64,000 nt of DNA from positions 1-64,000 of the forward strand of contig JAWXBP010000317.1 of NCBI GenBank assembly GCA_034440135.1, read 5' to 3'. Below the pieces are notes generated by a model, which saw only the letters and a list, made by a program, of their open reading frames with translations, had not been told where the DNA came from and did no database searches. The translations under genes and the position numbers were made by a program. This document shows positions 54,215-63,495 of the stretch, one piece after another; position 1 is the stretch's first letter, and each line of letters begins with the position of its first letter. The stretch is from Planctomycetia bacterium (GTDB lineage: Bacteria > Planctomycetota > Planctomycetia > Pirellulales > JALHLM01).

Positions 54215-54357
54215 GGGTGCCTGGGGCAGGGGCACTGGCTTCGCGGTCGCCATGGTCCAACCTGCTGGGGCTTCGTTGGACCTGTCAACGGATCGCCACG
54301 ATGCCCCAGTCGAGTTGACGTGGTAGCCCTCGTCGTTCGCCTCAGCCCCAGACACCC
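54215..54357. mobile_element. 143-bp MITE-like element with imperfect terminal inverted repeats
   Basis: It starts GGGTGCCTGGGGCAGGGGCA (54215-54234), and the other end, read on the opposite strand, is GGGTGTCTGGGGCTGAGGCG, identical at 15 of 20 positions. It contains no gene. It separates the sigma gene from the GH38-like gene and may carry either promoter. Target duplications are not clear. The rest of 54150-54420 shows nothing else. Confidence 0.5.
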
Positions 54358-54420
54358 ATCGTGGAGTTGCAGTCCCGCCACCTACTAGCCAGGCCGTAGG
54401 GCAACTAAGCTAGCTACGCC

Positions 54421-57193
54421 ATGAAACTTCAAGAGATTGCCATCCTGCTGCCGTGCCATAGCCTGGAGGATTTTCCCTCCGAGGGCGATTCCGACACCGC
54501 CGACGGGCTGTTCGCCGCTTGGACCGCGCTGTGGCATCCGGCGTTGTTGGCGGATTCCGGGCGTAAGCCGACCTGGTACCGGGCCGATAACCCGCCGAGC
54601 GAGTTCGCGGGGCGGTTGTACGTCGTCCCGCCGGCGAGCGAGGCCAAACTCGTGGCCGGTTGGGTCGATCGTGCGCTGGAAGGAGGCGCCGCGGTCATCG
54701 TCGACCAATTGAAACGCGGGGCGATCGTCGAGGAGGCTCTCGCGCAACTGGATGCCGGCGCGCCCACGGTCGACGACGAAACCGCGGCCGATTTCTTCGC
54801 GCTGGGGTTTGCGTTCCTGATGGTCGAATTGCTCACGCGTCAGATGCGTTACATGAGCAACCTCGATCAGATCCACATGGAGAATCAGTCAGTGGCCGCC
54901 GCCCGCGCGGCGATGGCGGGCGATATGGAAACTTCCGGCGGCCATCTCAAGCGTTGCTTCGAAGTGCTCCAAGAAGCGCGGGAGCGGTTCTACCCGGTCG
55001 ACTCGTATTTGATCGATCTGACGTTGCTCGCGGAAACGACATTGCAGGCCGGGTTGAAGCGCGAACTGGAACGCGGCGACACGACGAGCGTGCTCGCCAG
55101 CGGCGAAGTGTTGCAACGCCTGTTCGACGAAGCGCCGGAAAACGGCCGGCTCTTGCGCGAGTCGATCGCGCGCGGGCGGGCGTCAGTCGTCGGCGGCGAA
55201 TGGCGCGAAACGGAACTGCCGCTGCTGCCGGCCAACGATCTGATCGAAAACCTCACGCGCGGTTTGGAAACGCACGAACAGTTGCTGGGCAAACGCCCGA
55301 TGGTGTTCGGCCGCCGACGTGCAGGGCTGTCGCCGATGCTGCCCCAGGTGTTGACGCGGTTCGGGTTCAAAGCCGCGCTGCACATGACGCTCGACGACGG
55401 GCTGTTCCCTAAATCGGATCAGAGCCGGATTCGCTGGGAGGGGATCGACCGCAGCGTGATCGATTGTCTGGCCCGCATTCCGCTCGACGCCAGTCGCCCG
55501 GAGAGTTTTCTCGGGCTCTGCCGCGCGCTCGGGGATTCAATGGACCGCGACCAGGTGGCGACGATGATCTTCGCGCATTGGCCAGACCGCGCCTGCACCT
55601 GGTACGACGACCTGCGACGCGTAGCGCGGCACTGTGATTGCCTGGGCAAGTTCACCACGCTTGACGATTATTTCACGCAAACCACGGGCTCGGGTCGACT
55701 CGTTCGATTCGAACCGGAAAAGTACCGCGTGCCCTATCTGCACCAAGCAGTGGCGAAGCAAGACCCGCGGCCGGTGTCGTTTTCGATCGAACGGCATGAG
55801 CAAGCCGGCGCGAAGTTCAAAACGGAGACGCTAACGGCGCTGGCCAGCATGTTGGGCTGCACTGCAACGCCGACGAATGAATCCGCGGAGGTAAGCGCGC
55901 GCGGCGCACAGCAGGCCGCCGCGTTGGCAGCTTGTCTGACGCGCGGTTCGAGCGATGCGCGCGAAGGCTTATTGGTCTTCAACGTGCACAGCGCCGCGCG
56001 CGACCTTCCGGTCGAGTGGCCGGCGTCGTGGGGACGACTGAGCGCGCCGTCGTCGCCGCAACAGTCGCTGGGGGATCGCATCGTCGCGATGGTAAACGTG
56101 CCGGCGCTCGGCTACGCCTGGTTGCCGCTCGCGCCGGGCGCGCCACCACCGCCGTTGGCCAAGGGCGAAGCCACGATGGTCGACGGCCACGTGCTACGCA
56201 ACGAGCTGATCGAGGCCACGATCTCGCCCGATACCGGCGCGCTAAAATCGCTGCGCGACTACCGCGTGCGCGGGACATTGCTGTCGCAACAAATCGCGCG
56301 GCGCTGGCCCGGGCCGGCGTCCAAGCCCGGGGACACGTGGCGCGATCCGGATGAAACGGCGGTGTATTCCCGTGATGGCGGCCGACGCCATCGACGTCGT
56401 CAGCAACGGCCCGGTGATGGGGGAGGTCCGCACGCGCGGGCGGCTGATGCATCCGGAAGGCAGTGTCGCCGCGCGCTTTGAGCAAGTGTTTCGACTAAAG
56501 CGTGGCAGCCGCGTGTTGGAAATCGACGTCCGTTTCACGCCGGCAGATCTGCCGAGCGGCAATCCCTGGGAGAGCTACTACGCGGCGCGGTTCGCTTGGG
56601 CGGACGCCGCGGCCGAGGTGCGTCGCGGCACGGCCGGGGGCCAGTACGCCACCGAGGCCAAGCAGATCGAAGCGGCCGAATTCATCGAGATTCAGGCCGC
56701 CAAGCGACGGTTGACGATTTTCTCCGGCGGAGCGCCGTACCATCGCCGCGCCGCGATGCGGATGCTGGACACGATCCTGATCCCGTCCGGCGAAACGCGC
56801 CGCGATTTCAAGTTGGCGCTCGGCATCGACGTGGCCTATCCCTATCCGGAAGCCTGGGCACGCGGTGTCGGGGCTGCGCTCGCTCCCACGCCGGTGTGCT
56901 GCCCGGCCGGCGGTCCAACGGGCTGGCTGTTTCACGTCGATGCGAAGAATTTATTGGCGGTACATTGGACGCCCCTGGTGCGCGAGGGACGCGTCGTCGG
57001 CGCGACCGCGCGGCTGCTGGAAACCGCCGGACGTCCCGGCCAGGCGAACATTCGCGCGCTGCGAACGCTGACCGGCGCGCGGCAGGTCGACTACCAGGGC
57101 CAGACGCTGACCGAGTTGTCCACCAGCAGCGACGCCGCTACGATCGAATTCAGCGGTTACGAATGGATGGATATCGAGCTACGGTGGGCCTAG
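54421..57193 (+). pseudogene. GH38/GH57-like glycoside hydrolase, interrupted by a one-base frameshift
   Basis: The 5' frame (about 650 codons; LLPCHSLEDFPSEGD, FGRRRAGLSPMLPQVLTRFG, MTLDDGLFPKSDQSRIRW, MIFAHWPDRACTWYDDLRR) and the 3' frame (from MAADAIDVVSNGPVMGEVR to SGYEWMDIELRWA) join at CCC 56369-56371. Removing one C gives a continuous protein of about 923 aa, the length of alpha-mannosidase-like proteins with a beta/alpha barrel and a large C-terminal beta domain. I infer a GH38-like role in sugar breakdown; the catalytic Asp pair is not firmly placed. Either the gene is broken or the read has a homopolymer error. cmk starts 3 nt after its stop. Confidence 0.7.
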
Positions 57194-57196
57194 CGC

Positions 57197-57853
57197 ATGA
57201 TCGTCACCATTGATGGACCGGCCGGGGCCGGAAAAAGCTCCGCCTCGCGCGAACTGGCGAAGCGGCTCGGCTTCCGCTTTCTCGACACCGGCGCGATGTA
57301 CCGCGCCGTGGCCCTGGCCGCGATGCGCCGCGGGCATGATTGGGATCAAGCCGAGGTGCTCGCGGAGTTGGCGCAATCGGTCCGCATCGAACTAACCGAT
57401 TCGCAAGTGTTGCTCGACGGCGAGGACGTCTCACGGAAGATTCGCACCATGGAAGTCACGTCGCTCACGCATTTCGCGGCCAACAACTCCGGCGTCCGAC
57501 GGCGCATGGTGGAATTGCAGCGGCAAGCGGCCGGAACCGACAACGTCGTCACCGAAGGCCGCGACCAAGGCACCGTCGTTTTCCCGCAGGCGGAATGCAA
57601 AATCTTCCTGACCGCCAGCCCTGAGGAACGCGCGCGGCGACGACTGCTCGACCTCGAGCGCAACGGCGAACACGTCACGTTCGAAGAAGTGCTCGCCAGG
57701 CAAACGGAACGCGACGAACGGGACTCCGCGCGGGTCGACGGGCCCTTGCGTCAGGCCGATGACGCAATCGAGTTCTGCACGGACAACCTCTCAGAAGAAG
57801 AAGTCGTCGACGGCCTGGCTCGCATCGTGGAATCACGCATGGCCGCGACATGA
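57197..57853 (+). CDS. cmk: Cytidylate kinase
   Basis: 218 aa. The Walker A loop GPAGAGKSS is at 7-15, followed by LGFRFLDTGAMYRA, the CMP-binding region, and VVTEGRDQGTVVFP. In place of the usual DIGT this has RDQGTVVF, a common variant. Ending with RRDxxDSxR-like ERDERDSARVDGPL. It phosphorylates CMP and dCMP. The stop overlaps the plsC ATG by 4 nt. Confidence 0.95.
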   Translation: MIVTIDGPAGAGKSSASRELAKRLGFRFLDTGAMYRAVALAAMRRGHDWDQAEVLAELAQSVRIELTDSQVLLDGEDVSRKIRTMEVTSLTHFAANNSGVRRRMVELQRQAAGTDNVVTEGRDQGTVVFPQAECKIFLTASPEERARRRLLDLERNGEHVTFEEVLARQTERDERDSARVDGPLRQADDAIEFCTDNLSEEEVVDGLARIVESRMAAT

Positions 57854-58536
57854 GCAGCCACCAACGGTCACTGCCGAAACGCATCTGGTACGACTCGCTG
57901 CGCGTTCTCTGCCGCATCGTATTTCTCGTCGTGTATCGCATTCGCTGCGAGGGGCGCGAGCACATTCCGCGCGAAGGGGGCGCCCTCGTCCTCGCGAATC
58001 ACCAGAGCCATCTCGATCCGATCATCGTCGGCCTGGGCTGCGATCGGCGGATGAATTACCTGGCGCGCGAAACGTTGTTTCGCTTCCCGCCGTTTCGATG
58101 GTTGATCCATTCGCTCGATGCGATCCCCATCGACCGCGAGGGCTTGGGACTCAACGGGTTGAAAGAAACCTTGCGGCGCATCAAACGCGGCGAACTGGTC
58201 GTGATGTTTCCGGAGGGTACGCGCACGCCGGACGGCGAGGTGCATGCCTTGAAGCCCGGCTTTAGCGCGCTCGCGCGGCGGTTGAATGTGCCGCTCGTGC
58301 CCGTCGGCGTGGACGGGGCGTTCGACGCCTGGCCGCGCACCAGGATGTTCCCGCGTTTCGGTCGGATTCACGTCGAGTACGGCGCGCCGATCTTGCCGGA
58401 GGAGATTCTCCAGTTTGAGGATCGCGAACTAGTGGCCGAAGTGGAACGCCGCATTCGCGCCTGCCACGCCAGAGCCCGCCAACAATTGCGGCGCATGAAC
58501 GGACATCGCCTGGACCTGGTACGGGTGCCGGAATGA
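57850..58536 (+). CDS. plsC: 1-acyl-sn-glycerol-3-phosphate acyltransferase (PlsC-like)
   Basis: 228 aa. A membrane helix (about 17-31) is followed by the acyltransferase motifs NHQSHLD with His51 and Asp56, FPEGTR around Glu122, and VPLVPVGVDGAFDAWPR. It makes phosphatidic acid or a related lipid at the inner membrane. The ATG lies within the cmk stop (ATGA). Beyond its stop the minus-strand remnants begin. Confidence 0.93.
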   Translation: MSSHQRSLPKRIWYDSLRVLCRIVFLVVYRIRCEGREHIPREGGALVLANHQSHLDPIIVGLGCDRRMNYLARETLFRFPPFRWLIHSLDAIPIDREGLGLNGLKETLRRIKRGELVVMFPEGTRTPDGEVHALKPGFSALARRLNVPLVPVGVDGAFDAWPRTRMFPRFGRIHVEYGAPILPEEILQFEDRELVAEVERRIRACHARARQQLRRMNGHRLDLVRVPE

Positions 58537-58549
58537 TAGACCTGCTACG

Positions 58550-58720
58550 CAAAATGCCTGAACTAAGTCCTCCGATGATGTCGGCCGCGTAGCGCGCCAC
58601 TTCCGAGCGCAATTCCGCAGTGAACGCTTGAGCCGGTGCTCGATACCGCAGGCGATCATTCTCCAGGTACAAAGCCACCGAGCGCCGGTCGAGCTCAGCC
58701 AACAGCGCCTCGTATGTCAT
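58550..58720 (-). pseudogene. TubC N-terminal docking-domain-like small protein, 3'-truncated
   Basis: From ATG 58720 (RBS AAGGAG) the frame reads MTYEALLAELDRRSVALYLE then NDRLRYRAPAQAF and ELRSEVARYAADI. This is the pattern of the TubC_N-like domain often found after primase-type genes. The conserved part stops near 58550; the frame then runs on antisense into plsC until 58262, which looks accidental. The start overlaps the stop of the DUF3987-like gene (ATGA), so the two were once an operon. Confidence 0.5.
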
Positions 58721-59565
58721 GTGAGGACTTCTCCTTCCTCCCACGACTCGACTGGGCTGAAGGAAGCAGCACATTCCTGCGAGGCGTCGTCAGTCGTATC
58801 TGACCTGACCAAACTGACCAGAACGGAGGTTTCCTCTGTTTTCTGGTTAGTTTTGCTGGTCAGGTTGGCTACCGCATCCCTGCGAAACTGACCAACAACC
58901 TGACCAGGCAACTGACCACAAGTCGTGGTACTTTCGAAGTTAAGGGGTGAATTGGTCAGTTTGGTCAGGTGCTCGCCAGTGAGAGAGCCAAAGTGGAGAT
59001 GTATTACTTCTCGACGACTGCCTTCGAGGGTGCGGCGAACCGTGTTGGTTTGGCGGTTGGCGTCGGTGGAACGCAGGTGACCCTTCTCACGAAGTCGTTT
59101 CTGCAGCGTTCGCAGAGCTGCGGCCAGGCTGTCCCCCTGTTCCACCGCCAGGCGATTCGCCACAGCGAATGCGGCATCGGGATCCAGGAACAGCTCATCT
59201 CCATCCACCCAGCCGATACGGCGGCCTTGCGGACTCCACGATTCATGGGCGGTGCCTCCCGAACCGGAGTGCGAGGTACGCCAGACGCAGGCCTCGGGCG
59301 CATCGGTGTACACAAACCATCTGGACTTGCCAGATGGGCGCGCCCAGACCCAAGTGCCGCCGAGAGCAATCGCAGATACTGTTTGGTCGGCTCGGCGGCA
59401 ACTTGATGGGCTGTTTGAGCTGCAGCGGCCGCGCAAATCTCCTGGCTGGCCAGCTGGAAATACTCGTCCGCCTTAACGGAATCGAGCACGCCGCGCTCAA
59501 GGGCGAACCACAAGAAGTATTGCCAACCCAGCAGTAACTCAGCGACGATTCCCGGTGTCCGGGCA
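58717..59565 (-). pseudogene. DUF3987/primase-associated protein, 5'-truncated and frameshifted
   Basis: Two frames are needed. The 5' part reads GIVAELLLGWQYFLWFALER then PTKQYLRLLSAALGSGRAHL, and the 3' part DAPEACVWRT, SWSPQGRRIGWVDGDELFLD and TLQKRLREKGHLRSTD. They join near 59300 by a one-base loss (ACACCGATG). The upstream, catalytic part is missing: homology-like sequence stops at about 59565, where a plus-strand PEP-CTERM remnant begins. Proteins of this type belong to plasmid or phage-like replication modules. A TGACCAAACTGACC-type internal repeat (58804-58975) encodes a polar linker. Confidence 0.6.
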
Positions 59566-60177
59566 CCCACGATTGACGCCAAACTCGAAGGACTCGGCCT
59601 AAGTAGCGGCGGCGTGACCGTTTCGTTGCTCGGCAACAGCTACAGCAGCGGTGCTGCCGGTCGATTTGACTGGACCGTGCTGGCAAATCCTGACAATCTG
59701 CTTTTTCGCACGCCCAGCGGCGGAGAATCGAAAACTTCCTTCGTGTCATTCTGCATCGAGCTGACGCAGCACGTCTCCCCCGGCGCATTCTATAGCGGGA
59801 TCATGGTCAACTTGTTGGCTAGCTCCCCTCAGCCAGGGACGAACAACATTCCGATGGGAAGCACCGCCGCAGCATTACTTGCCTACATGTGGTATCAACA
59901 CATCACCACGCAGGTGTCGACGTTGCCTTTGACGAACGCTTTGCAGGCAGCGGCGTTCAAGTGGCGATCTGGGAAATCGTTTTATGACGGCGGTACGTGA
60001 TTGAACCTGGGCGCGCTGGTCTGAAGGCGAACCTGTACGGTATTTCGCGTGGGCCGAACTCGAACTTCCAGGATCAGGTCGTCGAAATCGTGCCGGAGCC
60101 CGCATCGATCGTGGCCTGGTCGCTGATCGGCTGCTGCTTCGTCGCCGGCGCGCGTTTTCGTCGCCAGTCGAACTAGC
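59566..60177 (+). pseudogene. PEP-CTERM sorting protein, 5'-truncated with frameshifts
   Basis: The open frame (IDAKLEGLGLSSGGVTVSLL, SFVSFCIELTQHVSPGAFYS) has no signal peptide. It changes frame twice: one base is lost near 59957 and one gained near 59981, so the peptide AIWEIVYDGG is split between frames. A stop follows at 59998-60000. A further frame carries QDQVVEIVPEPASIVAWSLI and ends CCFVAGARFRRQSN, the PEP-CTERM motif, hydrophobic helix and basic tail. Intact proteins of this type are secreted and anchored via exosortase. Here both the N-terminus and reading frame are lost. Confidence 0.6.
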
Positions 60178-60208
60178 GCGACGGCGGCAGTACAGATTTG
60201 AATGCGTC

Positions 60209-60239
60209 AGGAGCCAAGGTCCCTCAGACCTTGGCTCCT
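60209..60239 (+). terminator. Intrinsic terminator
   Basis: AGGAGCCAAGGTC (60209-60221) pairs perfectly with GACCTTGGCTCCT (60227-60239) with a 5-nt loop. Only two T follow, so termination may be partial. It marks the end of the PEP-CTERM remnant. Confidence 0.6.
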
Positions 60240-60443
60240 TTGCTACTGGTAGGGACCGGTTTCACGGGCAATTGAGCTTTCGTCCCTCTGCGGTTGAGAT
60301 GTCGCCGCAGACCTGCGGTGCGCAATCGAAGAATGTTGTACCATCTTGACTGTGGCGCCCTGTCCATGGCGACCTGCGTTGACTCATCGACGGCGTCCTA
60401 TGCGAAACTGACCGACCTGCGCGGATTGAAGTGGGAGAACCAA

Positions 60444-61238
60444 GTGACAAATCTGCATCAAGCCGTCGCCATCGCATTACTGACGCTGATCGCGAACGCA
60501 GCAGTCGCCACGGAACCGCTTCGTTTACGCATCCTTAGCTACAACATTCACCACGCGGAAGGCGTTGACGGCAAACTGGATGTGCCAAGGATCGCTGATG
60601 TTATTCAATCGGTCGAACCCGACCTGGTGGCGCTCCAAGAGGTCGACAAGAAGGTACAGCGCACACAGTCGGTAGACCAACCGGCGGAGTTGGCACGGCT
60701 GACCAAAATGCACGTCGCGTTTGGCGCCAACATCGAACTGCAAGGCGGTCACTACGGCAACGCGGTGCTTTCCAAGTTCCCCATCGTTCGCCATGAGAAT
60801 CATCAGCTGCCCAACATCGACGCCGGAGAACAGCGGGGAGTCATCGAAGCGGAAATCAATGTGTCGGAGACGAGCCCGCCTTTCCTGCTTTACGCCACGC
60901 ATCTGGACTATCGCGCCGACGACCGGGAACGCCTGGCATCGGCCCAGAAGATCAACGAACGGGCAGCCCGGCATTCAGATCGCCCGGCACTGCTAGCTGG
61001 CGACCTGAACGACACGTCGGATAGCAAGACCCTCGAGCGGCTCGCTTCACACTGGACCCGGGCGAACGTGCAGCCCCTCGCTACGACGCCCGTCGATCAG
61101 CCGACCCGGCAAATCGACTTTGTTCTGTTTCGCCCGCAACAAAGTTGGAAAGTAATCGACGTGAAGGTGCTCGACGAAGCTGTTGCATCCGATCATCGGG
61201 CGATCTTCGCCGTACTGGAACTCGTACCAGGCAAGTGA
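60444..61238 (+). CDS. Exported endonuclease/exonuclease/phosphatase-family protein
   Basis: 264 aa from GTG 60444, which has GGGAG 6 nt upstream; the longer frame is rejected because the signal peptide (about 5-21, AVAIALLTLIANAAVA) would become internal. The EEP motifs are RILSYNIHHAEG, LVALQEVDKK, YGNAVLSKFPI, ATHLDYRADDRERL, LLAGDLNDTSD and ASDHRAIFAVL, giving the Asn, Glu, Asp-x-Asn and Asp-His set for metal-dependent phosphodiester hydrolysis. The substrate could be nucleic acid, a phospholipid or a sugar phosphate. It lies upstream of a DUF1080 gene. Confidence 0.92.
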   Translation: MTNLHQAVAIALLTLIANAAVATEPLRLRILSYNIHHAEGVDGKLDVPRIADVIQSVEPDLVALQEVDKKVQRTQSVDQPAELARLTKMHVAFGANIELQGGHYGNAVLSKFPIVRHENHQLPNIDAGEQRGVIEAEINVSETSPPFLLYATHLDYRADDRERLASAQKINERAARHSDRPALLAGDLNDTSDSKTLERLASHWTRANVQPLATTPVDQPTRQIDFVLFRPQQSWKVIDVKVLDEAVASDHRAIFAVLELVPGK

Positions 61239-61358
61239 CTCTTGCCGGCATTGGATCGATGCTATGATAGGGGGCGGGAGCGGTCGCCGCTCGCATTCCA
61301 ACGCATCGAGCATCTTGGGCGGACCGTTGCTTTGCCAAGCTGAATGGGAGAACAAATC

Positions 61359-62039
61359 ATGATCGTGCATCTTTGTCTGTCGGTGGCATGCATCCTGTTT
61401 AACTTCGGCGACGGCGATCCGGCGCCCCGCAGTTTGTTCAACGGGCGCGACTTAACGGGTTGGCACGCGGACGTCCCGGAATTGGACGATACGCCCGACG
61501 GCAAGCCTGTGTTCATCGTGCGGGACAGCAAACTCGTCAGCCTTGGCACGCCGGGCGGCCATTTGATTACCGACGAGGTGTTCGACAATTATCGACTGGA
61601 GGTCGAGTATCGGTTTGTGGGCGAACCGGGGAACTGCGGCGTGCTGGTTCACGCATCAAAGCCGCGGATGCTCTATAAAATGTTTCCCCAGTCGATCGAA
61701 GTTCAAATGCATCACACGAACGCCGGCGATTTCTGGTGCATCGGCGAAGACATCACGGTGCCGGACATGGAACAACGACGCGGACCCAAGGAAAACTGGG
61801 GCGCCACGGAAGGAAAGGAACGACGGATCCTGAATCTCACGGACGAATCGGAAAAGCCCGTCGGCGAGTGGAACTCGATGGTGATCGAATGCAGCGGGGA
61901 TCAAGTGAAGGTGTGGGTCAATGACGACTTGGTCAACCACGGCACGAATTGCACCGCGTCAAAGGGGCAAATCGCTATCCAGGCGGAAGGCTCCGAAGTG
62001 GAGTTTCGGAAAGTACAATTGACGCCGCTAGAGAAATAG
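61359..62039 (+). CDS. Secreted DUF1080 (3-keto-disaccharide hydrolase-like) protein
   Basis: 226 aa. ATG 61359 has GGGAG at an 8-nt spacing; an ATG 15 nt earlier is inside that RBS region and less likely. Signal-like start MIVHLCLSVACILFNFG. The fold is marked by RSLFNGRDLTGWHADV, LITDEVFDNYRLEVEYRF, NCGVLVHASKPRMLYKMFPQ, IEVQMHHTNAGDFWCIG and EWNSMVIECSGDQVKVWVND. It is related to the DUF1080 gene at 18994 but only at fold level. It converges with the DUF1501 gene, 28 nt apart. Confidence 0.9.
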   Translation: MIVHLCLSVACILFNFGDGDPAPRSLFNGRDLTGWHADVPELDDTPDGKPVFIVRDSKLVSLGTPGGHLITDEVFDNYRLEVEYRFVGEPGNCGVLVHASKPRMLYKMFPQSIEVQMHHTNAGDFWCIGEDITVPDMEQRRGPKENWGATEGKERRILNLTDESEKPVGEWNSMVIECSGDQVKVWVNDDLVNHGTNCTASKGQIAIQAEGSEVEFRKVQLTPLEK

Positions 62040-62067
62040 AAGTTGTCACGGTGGCGCGGCCCGACGC

Positions 62068-63495
62068 TTACGCCAAGATCGGGGTGAGCAATTCGCCGGC
62101 CACGTCTGTCAGTCGATAGCGCCGGCCGTTGTGGAGATACGTCAATCGCTTGTGATCGAGCCCCAGCAAGTGCAGCATCGTGGCATGAAGGTCGTGTACC
62201 GTCACTGGGTTTACCGCCGCGCGATACCCGATTTCGTCGGTCTCGCCATAACTGACTCCTCCCTTGATGCCTGCACCCGCCATCCAGACGAGAAACCCGC
62301 GCGGGTTGTGATCCCGTCCGCTACCACCTTGAGACACCGGCATCCGGCCGAATTCTCCGCCCCAGATTACCAACGTCGATTCAAACAATCCGCGGCGTTT
62401 GAGATCAGACAGCAATCCATGAATCGGCGCATCTGTCGCAGCGCAATGCGCGGCATGATTTCCAGCGAGGTCGCTGTGCGCGTCCCATTCGCCGTCGCTG
62501 TAAACTTGCACGAAGCGCACTCCGCGCTCTACGAGCCTTCTTGCCATCAGGCATTTTGTGCCGAACGATCGTGAAACGTCCTCCTTCAGTCCATAGAGGC
62601 GATGCGTTTCTTCCGTTTCGTCAGAAAAGTCAACCAGATCGGACGCTTCGGTTTGCATACGGTAGGCAAGTTCAAAGCTCTGAATACGAGTTTCTAGGTC
62701 GGGCTCGCCCAGGTGATCCTTCAGATGGATCTGATTCAACGATTGCAGCAGATTGAGCTGTGCGCGCTGGTCCACGTCGGAAACATCTTCCGGCCGCGAA
62801 AGATTGAGAATGGGACTGCCTTGCGAGCGAAAGAGTGTCCCCTGATAGGTCGTGGGCAGAAACCCGGCGCTCCAGTTGACCGGGCCACCCTTGATTCCGT
62901 CGTTGTTGCCCAACACGACGAAACCAGGAAGGTTACGGTTGTCGCTGCCCAGCCCATAGGTCACCCACGCGCCCGCGGTCGGAAGTCCGGCCCGCGGAAC
63001 GCCCGTATTCATCTGATACAGCGCCGGAACGTGGTCGTTCGATTCCGTGAAGCACGATTTGACGAAGGCGATATCATCTACATGGCGGGCCACACGGGCG
63101 TACTTCTCGCAGACCCAGGCGCCGCAATCGCCATGCTGTTGAAACTTGAAGGGCGACTTCATCAAGGGGCCGGGGTTGCCGTTGAAGACATCGATCGCCA
63201 CTTGTTTCCCATCGCTCTTCTGCAATTCCGGCTTGGGGTCAAACAGATCGACGGCGCTCGGCGCTCCTTCCATAAACAGCCAGATCACCGACTTTGCGCG
63301 GGCAGTAAAGTGAGGCGGGCGCGGAGCAAGCGGATCATTCGATGCGCCATCAGGTTGTCCGGCGGAAATCGCAGAATCACCCAGCAGGTCGCTCAGCGCG
63401 AGCAAGCCCAGTCCTCCGCCCGCGCGCGCCAAGAATTGGCGGCGGGAACGCGGCCGCATGACATTTCCGCATGACACACGTCGCTTAGTCGACAT
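62068..63495 (-). CDS. DUF1501 protein with Tat-type signal
   Basis: 475 aa. The N-terminus carries RPRSRRQFLARAGGGLGLLA, a twin-arginine signal. The DUF1501 (sulfatase/alkaline-phosphatase-fold) body shows KSVIWLFMEGAPSAVDLFDP, RHVDDIAFVKSCFTESNDH, FGTKCLMARRLVERGVRFVQ, DGEWDAHSDL, LVIWGGEFGRMPVSQGG, GRDHNPRGF and TVHDLHATMLHLLGLDH. Metal-binding residues of the family lie in the WDxH, EFGR and RDHN segments. ATG 63495 overlaps the stop of the DUF1553-like gene; Met at 63459 is an alternative. The pair is a hallmark of planctomycetes, but its substrate is unknown. Confidence 0.9.
   Translation of the reverse strand: MSTKRRVSCGNVMRPRSRRQFLARAGGGLGLLALSDLLGDSAISAGQPDGASNDPLAPRPPHFTARAKSVIWLFMEGAPSAVDLFDPKPELQKSDGKQVAIDVFNGNPGPLMKSPFKFQQHGDCGAWVCEKYARVARHVDDIAFVKSCFTESNDHVPALYQMNTGVPRAGLPTAGAWVTYGLGSDNRNLPGFVVLGNNDGIKGGPVNWSAGFLPTTYQGTLFRSQGSPILNLSRPEDVSDVDQRAQLNLLQSLNQIHLKDHLGEPDLETRIQSFELAYRMQTEASDLVDFSDETEETHRLYGLKEDVSRSFGTKCLMARRLVERGVRFVQVYSDGEWDAHSDLAGNHAAHCAATDAPIHGLLSDLKRRGLFESTLVIWGGEFGRMPVSQGGSGRDHNPRGFLVWMAGAGIKGGVSYGETDEIGYRAAVNPVTVHDLHATMLHLLGLDHKRLTYLHNGRRYRLTDVAGELLTPILA

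Noticed and set aside
56351-57193. Separate 280-aa gene starting at ATG 56351
   Set aside because: The first residues (MKRRCIPV) are out of phase with the upstream conserved sequence, and the rest continues the GH38-like protein after a one-base shift. It is the 3' half of a broken gene.
58262-58549. 3' continuation of the TubC-like frame across plsC
   Set aside because: The conserved part ends near 58550; the rest is antisense to plsC acyltransferase motifs and looks random.
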